A stretch of DNA of 5,161 nucleotides from the NCBI GenBank assembly GCA_003155565.1, contig PMDM01000213.1:568-5728 (forward strand), given 5' to 3'. Source of the DNA: Methylococcaceae bacterium. GTDB taxonomy: Bacteria; Pseudomonadota; Gammaproteobacteria; Methylococcales; Methylomonadaceae. The position numbers and the translations under genes were made by a program. This document shows positions 1 through 5,161 of this stretch, in pieces (within the stretch, counting starts at the first letter, position 1; every line of letters starts with the position of its first letter). The notes beneath the pieces are model-generated. The model was not told the DNA's origin. It was given only the letters and a program-made list of their open reading frames with translations, and ran no database searches.

Positions 1-187
1 TTCGCAAAAATAGCGACTCCCTTTAAAGATTATTTTCGAGTAGTTCGAATATTTTGTTGAACCAAATGTGCGTGACGGACGCACTGGGTTTAACCAGGAA
101 CGGCTGTTCGCCAGAGCGGGGAATGGTGCAAGTCTTGAGGAGTTGCACTTTAAAGGGATGCTGTCTATTTGAAATTATTCATAAGCC
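1..187. other. Intergenic region downstream of exbD, no gene seen
   Basis: This stretch follows the exbD stop codon when read on the minus strand. I see no convincing coding sequence on either strand. It holds a perfect 6-bp hairpin (68-84), a small TTCGA/TCGAA hairpin (35-49), and an 11-bp inverted repeat around a TTTAAA core (18-28 and 148-158). None of the hairpins is followed by a clear run of T on the minus strand, so I cannot call a rho-independent terminator for the operon, although the hairpins are placed where one would be expected. Confidence 0.6.
68..84. repeat. Hairpin: GTGCGT stem, 5-nt loop
   Basis: GTGCGT (68-73) and ACGCAC (79-84) are perfect reverse complements separated by GACGG. 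A further four pairs (AACC near 60-63 with GGTT near 87-90) could extend the stem across an internal loop. It lies about 100 bases past the exbD stop and might stabilise or end the operon transcript, but no T-run follows on the minus strand, so a terminator role is only a guess. Confidence 0.4.
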
Positions 188-595
188 TTATTCCTGAACC
201 GTAACAAAAGACAGCTTACCAATGCCAGAACGTTGGGCGCAAGCCAAGATTTTTGCCACGGAATCAAAAACCGCAGTCCAGTCGGCTTGCAGTTGCAAAC
301 TGATTTCGGGATCTTTTTCCTGCAACACCTTTAACTCGGTTTCCAGGTTTTCTATCGCAACAGGCCGCTCATCAAGCAGGGCTTGGCCTGTGTTGGTGAC
401 GCTCAAGGTGGCAATGTGCTGGTCTGGTGCGGGTTCGGTTTGTTCGGTTTTGGGCAATTTTACCCGGACTACTTGCGTCAATAACGGTGCGGTGACGATA
501 AATACCACCAGCAACACCAGCATTACGTCCACCAGTGGCGTAACGTTGATCTCGCTCATTTCACCGTCATCGTTATTTTGGGTTTGCATTGCCAT
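188..595 (-). CDS. exbD: ExbD/TolR family biopolymer transport protein
   Basis: This is the ExbD subunit of the inner-membrane proton channel that powers TonB. At 135 residues it has normal family length. A short cytoplasmic N-terminus (residues 1-21) contains the family signature [16 protein letters not shown] single transmembrane helix spans about 22-42, and its Asp23 matches the essential membrane aspartate of ExbD/TolR that carries protons. The rest (about 43-135) is the periplasmic domain, with a Pro/Glu-rich linker at 48-60. The ATG at 593-595 is chosen as the start; a second in-frame ATG two codons on (587-589) is also possible. The upstream sequence shows only a weak ribosome site (AGTGACG), and the start lies 23 bases inside the 3' end of exbB, so translation is probably coupled to exbB. 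The alternative TolR is less likely because tonB is in the same operon and no tolA or tolB is visible. Confidence 0.93.
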   Translation of the reverse strand: MAMQTQNNDDGEMSEINVTPLVDVMLVLLVVFIVTAPLLTQVVRVKLPKTEQTEPAPDQHIATLSVTNTGQALLDERPVAIENLETELKVLQEKDPEISLQLQADWTAVFDSVAKILACAQRSGIGKLSFVTVQE

Positions 596-1088
596 TTGTC
601 GTCACTTTTTGTAGTTGAATGGGGTGTTGTTGAAGATGGTCTTGAATGGTTGCCTGTAGGAAATCATCCGCAAAGTGTTCCAGCTTGGCCGTTGTGCCAC
701 GGTTCAAGCGGATAAAAAAATTGTAGCCCAGCACGGCGGGTACTGCGACGGCAATACCTATGCCAGTAGCAACCAGTGCCTCGCCTATCGGCCCCGCCAC
801 GACTTCCAGGCTGGCAGAACCTTTGCTGCTGATGTCTTGCAGCGCATTCATGATGCCCCAGACAGTGCCGAACAACCCGACGAACGGGGCAGTGCTACCA
901 AAGCTTGCCAGCCAACCCAAACCTGATTCCATCACCGCTTTTTCTTTTTGGATCTGTTGCTTTAAGGCCCTTTCGATCAGATCATGCCGTGTATTGGTCA
1001 ATGCGTAAAACCTGTTGGTCAGGAATTTTTGCCAGGACTTTTTGGCCGGACTGATAAATTCGTGCGAGTTGTGATTTAACCTTGGCAC
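573..1088 (-). CDS. ExbB C-terminal fragment (TM2-TM3), 171 aa as read
   Basis: This is the second reading frame of the broken exbB. The nominal GTG start at 1086-1088 is only the first start codon in the open frame; the first 20-30 residues are likely out-of-frame sequence, and family-like sequence begins near [19 protein letters not shown] (residues 32-50). TM2 lies at about 60-82 within [20 protein letters not shown] and TM3 at about 99-125 ([19 protein letters not shown]). The conserved small and Thr residues of both helices, which line the channel, are intact. I see no good ribosome site in front of it, so separate translation is doubtful. Confidence 0.65.
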   Translation of the reverse strand: MPRLNHNSHEFISPAKKSWQKFLTNRFYALTNTRHDLIERALKQQIQKEKAVMESGLGWLASFGSTAPFVGLFGTVWGIMNALQDISSKGSASLEVVAGPIGEALVATGIGIAVAVPAVLGYNFFIRLNRGTTAKLEHFADDFLQATIQDHLQQHPIQLQKVTTNGNANPK

Positions 1089-1281
1089 TATCTAAAATTA
1101 TACGGACGGGTTGTTCCGATGTGTTCCAAATATTTCTCGTAAAGAAGAAATTACGGTAGGTACTGACTCCCCATTCGCCCAGTTTGAGCAGGATAACGCT
1201 CCAGGTAAGCAGTGAAAAACAAGCCAGTAGCCAGAGCGTGGCATTGACAATGCCGGGTTCTGATGAAAAATCCAAATCCAA
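982..1281 (-). CDS. ExbB N-terminal fragment (TM1), 99 aa as read
   Basis: This is the first reading frame of the broken exbB. The start is a TTG at 1279-1281, chosen because AAGGAG lies six bases upstream at optimal spacing and because a short acidic N-terminus before TM1 is typical of ExbB. TM1 spans about residues 12-35 ([20 protein letters not shown]), followed by the cytoplasmic stretch that in intact ExbB runs on to TM2. The last residues before the TGA (roughly after residue 80) are probably out-of-frame sequence. On its own this fragment lacks the channel-forming helices and should not work. Confidence 0.6.
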   Translation of the reverse strand: MDLDFSSEPGIVNATLWLLACFSLLTWSVILLKLGEWGVSTYRNFFFTRNIWNTSEQPVRIILDSAKVKSQLARIYQSGQKVLAKIPDQQVLRIDQYTA

Positions 1282-1287
1282 AATGGT

Positions 1288-1293
1288 CTCCTT
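1288..1293 (-). promoter_or_regulatory. Ribosome binding site that fixes the TTG start of exbB
   Basis: AAGGAG on the minus strand, six bases before TTG 1279-1281. No ATG lies in this frame nearby, so this strong Shine-Dalgarno sequence is the reason for choosing the unusual TTG start. Confidence 0.7.
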
Positions 1294-1354
1294 GTAATGA
1301 GTAATGTGTTAATTTTAAGTGTTAGGATAATAATCAAGTTTTCTGCGCAATCCT

Positions 1355-2131
1355 TTAGTCACGCAGAACGAATTCAATCGGCACGGTAACCCAACTGGCT
1401 ATAGGTGTGCTACCACGTTTGCCGGGCACAAATTTCCACTTCCTGACCGCTTCCATAGCCGATTCATCAAGGACATCTTGGCCACTGCTGCGTTGTAGGA
1501 CAAGTTTTTCGCAAAGTCCGCCTGGAGTCACATAGACACGCAAATAGACCCGCCCTTCCCAATGTCGGCTTCGCGCTATGCCAGGGTAATGCGGTTTTGG
1601 GTTATTTAGATAATTGGCGAACGCCCGGGCAGGTGTAGTGGAGCTGACCTGGCTTGTTTGTGATGTGCTATTGGCCTTGGTGCCTGCGACAGGAGGGAGG
1701 TTGGACTGATCTTTAACCGGTGAAGCATTGGCTTGGCTTTCCGGCTCTGCGGCTTCATCGTCCGGTTTGATTATGGGTTTTTTTATCTCTGACTCGGTTT
1801 TTGGCTTGAGGGGTTTGGGTTTAGGTTTTTTGACTGTTTTAGTCTTAGGTTTGGGTGGAGTGGGTTTCGATACCAATGGTTTAATGTCTGCCATCGCCCC
1901 AGCGCTGGGCGCTTCCAGGGCAATGTCGATCATCGGCAAAGGTGTCGCTTCGCTAAGCGGTTCAGGCACTGGACGGCTCGCATACAGAAACATTAACAGG
2001 CAATGCATGACGCAAACCAACACCGTAACCAGCACGACGGCAAGAAAGCGCTTCCAGGTGATAGGTAACGCAAAACTAACGGGCAAGCGGAACGGTTCCA
2101 GTTGCGCGGCTTCCACAAAAAATAAGGTCAC
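1355..2131 (-). CDS. tonB: TonB energy transducer
   Basis: TonB links the ExbB-ExbD proton channel in the inner membrane to TonB-dependent receptors in the outer membrane. The 258-residue protein has the usual order of parts. The N-terminal segment (1-27) is longer than in E. coli TonB. One membrane anchor lies at about 28-49 and keeps the conserved His (His43); the Ser four residues earlier in E. coli TonB is Val39 here. A Pro/Lys-rich periplasm-spanning region follows at about 84-123 (for example KPKPKPLKPK), then a Ser/Thr/Gln-rich linker at 130-168. The C-terminal TonB domain (about 172-258) has YPGIAR, GRVYLRVYVTPGG, a SSG turn, AVRKWKFVPG and a final VPIEFVL strand. The start is a GTG at 2129-2131 that overlaps the stop of the upstream small ORF (GTGA), pointing to translational coupling. 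No receptor gene is nearby, so the transported substrate is unknown. Confidence 0.92.
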   Translation of the reverse strand: MTLFFVEAAQLEPFRLPVSFALPITWKRFLAVVLVTVLVCVMHCLLMFLYASRPVPEPLSEATPLPMIDIALEAPSAGAMADIKPLVSKPTPPKPKTKTVKKPKPKPLKPKTESEIKKPIIKPDDEAAEPESQANASPVKDQSNLPPVAGTKANSTSQTSQVSSTTPARAFANYLNNPKPHYPGIARSRHWEGRVYLRVYVTPGGLCEKLVLQRSSGQDVLDESAMEAVRKWKFVPGKRGSTPIASWVTVPIEFVLRD

Positions 2132-2364
2132 TTTTCCACTTTAGGATTGATTAACTCGGGCGTTAATAGAGCCATGTGCATATATAATTCAGCCATATGT
2201 TGTTGTAATTTTTCCAGGCAACGTTTGGTTTCATCCTGTTGGCTTTCCAGATGTTCGAATTGGACTTGAAAATAACGCGCAGATGGAAACTCTGGTTTTG
2301 CAGGGGCTTCGTTGACCGAGGAATATGATTTTTGATGATGCAGTTGGGCAGGTTTAAGGTTCAT
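2128..2364 (-). CDS. Small unidentified soluble coiled-coil-like protein, first gene of the tonB operon
   Basis: I do not recognise this 78-residue protein. It begins with ATG at 2362-2364, preceded at nine bases by AAGGAG, the best ribosome site of the operon, and its TGA overlaps the GTG start of tonB. Residues 1-30 are polar, with several His, Ser and Pro, and look disordered. Residues about 32-68 (for example FEHLESQQDETKRCLEKLQQ) are rich in Glu, Gln, Lys and regularly spaced Leu/Met, as in an amphipathic helix or short coiled coil. There is no signal peptide or membrane segment, so it is probably cytoplasmic. The strong ribosome site, tight coupling to tonB and its position argue that it is really translated. 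It might be a partner or regulator of the Ton complex, or mainly drive tonB translation; both are inference. Confidence 0.72.
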   Translation of the reverse strand: MNLKPAQLHHQKSYSSVNEAPAKPEFPSARYFQVQFEHLESQQDETKRCLEKLQQHMAELYMHMALLTPELINPKVEK

Positions 2365-2373
2365 GGTCTGTGT

Positions 2374-2379
2374 CTCCTT
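2374..2379 (-). promoter_or_regulatory. Ribosome binding site of the small leader ORF
   Basis: AAGGAG on the minus strand, nine bases before ATG 2362-2364. It is the strongest Shine-Dalgarno sequence in the operon and, through the overlapping stop and start, may also feed ribosomes to tonB. Confidence 0.65.
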
Positions 2380-2439
2380 ATCTTTTTGCTACACTCAAAC
2401 CCATAAGGCGATTGAAGAAACGAAATCCCTCACCCTTAG

Positions 2440-2468
2440 ATTAAAAAAATTTTGCTCACACATGACAG
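2440..2468 (-). promoter_or_regulatory. Candidate sigma-70 promoter of the tonB-exbBD operon
   Basis: On the minus strand CTGTCA (2463-2468, four of six matches to TTGACA) is followed after exactly 17 bases by TTTAAT (2440-2445, five of six matches to TATAAT). Transcription would begin near 2433 and give a leader of about 70 bases before the small ORF. Iron control by Fur is common for tonB operons, but I see no clear Fur box here. The GGATCGTTATCC palindrome at 2492-2503 and the ATGACA/TGTCAT pair (2462-2467 and 2505-2510) are possible operator-like sequences only. Confidence 0.35.
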
Positions 2469-2540
2469 CGCTTATGCTCTAGTGCGTTCTAGGATCGTTA
2501 TCCGTGTCATTAGAAGGTAAATAATATCGAAAACACAGAC

Positions 2541-2557
2541 AAGACCTCTGCACAACC
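2541..2557 (+). repeat. Left terminal inverted repeat of the IS5-like element
   Basis: AAGACCTCTGCACAACC; it matches the reverse complement of 3073-3089 at 16 of 17 positions. This sequence is typical of ends I associate with IS5-type elements. Confidence 0.8.
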
Positions 2558-2712
2558 GGCTTACTGCAACCCAATTTTCCAACAGGACGAAAACTAGCTG
2601 AAAGATTAGTTGAAACGATCAGATTTAATCAGTTTCAAGCCGTCTATTAAGATAATTAGCGCCGTTAATAGCAGAGAGTGTTGAGCTAGCCTCTGGTTTT
2701 AGTCATTGCCCA

Positions 2713-2977
2713 TCACTGGGCGCAGTAAGGCTGCATAGGTTGCTCCAACGTGATCTTATTGGCCGCCTTCAGTAAGTTCATACACATCCCCTTGGGCAAC
2801 ACCTAGGCATTGACTTTGTGGGTGCCAAAACAACGCGCCCTAGCCATCCCGAACAGCCGCTTCATTGTCCCGGAACAGTGCTCGACGATATGGCGTTTTT
2901 TGCTGACCAGTTTGTTCGCCCGTTTCTTTCTGCCGATCCGTTAATGGTCGGTTACGCGCCGCCTTGTGCATGATGCC
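2713..2977 (-). pseudogene. IS5-family transposase, C-terminal remnant
   Basis: Read on the minus strand from 2977, the sequence gives GIMHKAARNRPLTDRQK. It then shifts frame at about 2923-2929, where four bases (GAAA) look duplicated, and continues as RANKLVSKKRHIVEHCSG, TMKRLFGMARARCFGTHKV, an amber stop (2803-2805), then LPKGMCMNLLKAANKITLEQ and a final TGA at 2713-2715. This is the familiar C-terminal end of IS5-type DDE transposases; the Glu of IVEH is probably the third catalytic acid. The amber codon stands where a Gln is usual (CAG to TAG). Everything before about residue GIM is gone, so with a deletion, a frameshift and a nonsense codon it is clearly dead. The frame-by-frame reading was done by hand. 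Confidence 0.82.
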
Positions 2978-3072
2978 GGATTTAAGGTGGCGTTGAACTG
3001 AAAAATCCCGTTTTTATCGCCCAAAAGTCCAACTGAATTTTACCCCATACTAAAACGCTGTTTTGGTAGGGG

Positions 3073-3089
3073 GGTGGTGCAGAGGTCTT
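3073..3089 (-). repeat. Right terminal inverted repeat of the IS5-like element
   Basis: Read on the minus strand it is AAGACCTCTGCACCACC, one mismatch from the left end repeat at 2541-2557. It marks the end from which the transposase would have been read. Confidence 0.8.
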
Positions 3090-3248
3090 ATGAATGTATT
3101 TTGCTCTCCTGCTGGATGCCTACAGGGATGTGGTGAATGTGGAGAATTCTGGAGCATTTTCCCACATTGTTTAACGATCTTAGGTAATTTCGCACTGGCA
3201 GGGTTGTTTAAGTTTCCCGTCCACCCCGCATGGCTGCAGTCAACTCCG
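3090..3248. other. Spacer between the ATPase gene and the IS remnant
   Basis: These 159 bases follow the ATPase stop codon. A 77-codon plus-strand frame crosses the region (3063-3296), but it starts inside the IS repeat, ends within the ATPase gene, has no ribosome site and resembles nothing I know, so I do not call it. The only structure seen is a 7-bp hairpin at 3136-3168; no T-run follows it on the minus strand, so no terminator for the ATPase gene is supported. Confidence 0.5.
3136..3168. repeat. Hairpin AATGTGG/CCACATT
   Basis: AATGTGG (3136-3142) and CCACATT (3162-3168) are perfect reverse complements around a 19-base loop that itself contains the palindrome AGAATTCT. It lies about 80 bases past the ATPase stop. 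It could be part of a dispersed repeat or a transcript-end structure; neither can be shown here. Confidence 0.35.

Positions 3249-5161
<1,913 letters not shown>

Larger units (their letters stand above)
573..1281 (-). pseudogene. exbB: ExbB (MotA/TolQ/ExbB proton channel family), split by a frameshift
   Basis: ExbB forms the multimeric channel around ExbD and passes proton-motive energy to TonB. The whole gene spans 709 nt, one more than a multiple of three; removing one base would give about 235 residues, a normal length. The N-terminal part (TM1) is read in one frame and ends at a TGA at 982-984. The C-terminal part (TM2, TM3 and the family signature [17 protein letters not shown]) is read one base later. 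Both pieces look well conserved up to the overlap at about 985-1045, where three short homopolymers lie (T5 at 1026-1030, T5 at 1039-1043, A4 at 1007-1010 on the plus strand). The good preservation on both sides suggests a recent one-base insertion or a sequencing error rather than old decay; a programmed +1 shift is possible but no known slippery motif stands out. The gene sits 73 bases after tonB and overlaps exbD. Confidence 0.85.
2541..3089 (-). mobile_element. Decayed, internally deleted IS5-family insertion sequence
   Basis: Two 17-bp inverted repeats with one mismatch (2541-2557 and 3073-3089) enclose about 549 bases. Inside, on the minus strand, lies the C-terminal end of an IS5-type DDE transposase. 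Complete elements of this kind are about 1.0-1.2 kb, so roughly half is missing, mainly the N-terminal and central transposase including its first two catalytic Asp residues. The left 150 bases (2558-2712) are the non-coding tail of the element. The right stretch (about 2985-3072) seems to be its leader, perhaps with the start of the transposase. No target-site duplication is evident. The element cannot move by itself; its end abuts the upstream region of the tonB operon. Confidence 0.8.

Noticed and set aside
222..614. 130-codon plus-strand open frame opposite exbD
   Set aside because: It is the mirror of the clearly real exbD, with low-complexity Ser/Thr-rich sequence, no ribosome site and no recognisable domain.
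985..1045. Programmed +1 frameshifting in exbB
   Set aside because: No known slippery sequence such as the prfB CTT-TGA context is present, and ExbB is not known for recoding; an indel or sequencing error is simpler.
1098..1337. 79-codon minus-strand frame starting before exbB
   Set aside because: It overlaps exbB TM1 in another frame, ignores the good ribosome site at 1288-1293 and gives no family-like sequence.
1282..1354. Possible internal promoter between tonB and exbB
   Set aside because: TTGATT followed after 17 bases by AATTAA is too poor a match, and the region is A/T-rich enough to give such matches by chance.
1728..2144. 138-codon plus-strand open frame opposite tonB
   Set aside because: Its Gly/Leu-rich sequence is the complement of the Pro/Lys repeats of TonB; it has no family resemblance.
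2492..2503. Fur box upstream of the tonB operon
   Set aside because: GGATCGTTATCC is a short palindrome with only slight likeness to the Fur consensus GATAATGATAATCATTATC.
2610..2638. TTGAAAC/GTTTCAA inverted repeat as an operator or terminator
   Set aside because: It lies in the non-coding tail of the IS remnant, has a 15-base loop and no T-run, and fits leftover IS sequence better.

Overview
The window is a piece of a gammaproteobacterial-type chromosome of intermediate GC content (roughly 50%). No rRNA or clade marker is present. The style of the ExbB and TonB proteins and the IS5-type remnant remind me of methanotrophs (Methylococcales) and similar environmental Gammaproteobacteria, but that is an impression, not a demonstration. 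All recognisable genes lie on the minus strand, so the window reads biologically from right to left.

Right part (3249-5161): the 3' portion of a large P-type cation-transporting ATPase gene that runs off the right edge. The visible part starts in transmembrane segment M3 and carries M4, the phosphorylation motif, the nucleotide-binding domain and the C-terminal membrane segments. Its beginning resembles the MgtA (Mg2+) class, while everything after the DKTGTLT motif resembles bacterial Ca2+/PMCA-like pumps. Local GC falls close to the same point, so the gene may be a mosaic.

Middle (2365-3248): 884 bases without an intact gene. From right to left they hold an uncharacterised spacer with one hairpin (3090-3248), then a decayed and internally deleted IS5-family element bounded by 17-bp inverted repeats (2541-3089). 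Only the C-terminal end of its transposase remains, with a frameshift and a stop. Next comes a leader region with a plausible promoter (2440-2468) for the operon that follows.

Left part (188-2364): a compact TonB energy-transduction operon, in the order small unidentified coiled-coil protein, tonB, exbB, exbD. The small ORF and tonB overlap by four bases and exbB/exbD overlap by 23 bases, which suggests translational coupling. ExbB and ExbD form the inner-membrane proton channel and TonB carries the energy to outer-membrane receptors for siderophores, cobalamin or other substrates. No TonB-dependent receptor is present to reveal the cargo. exbB is split by what looks like one extra base: its N-terminal third and C-terminal two thirds are in different frames. 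As read, the system would lack an intact ExbB unless this is a sequencing error or is bypassed.

The first 187 bases lie downstream of exbD and contain a hairpin and an inverted repeat but no gene. I found no RNA gene, CRISPR array or obviously new multi-gene system. The best leads are the exbB frameshift, the mosaic ATPase and the unidentified small protein coupled to tonB.
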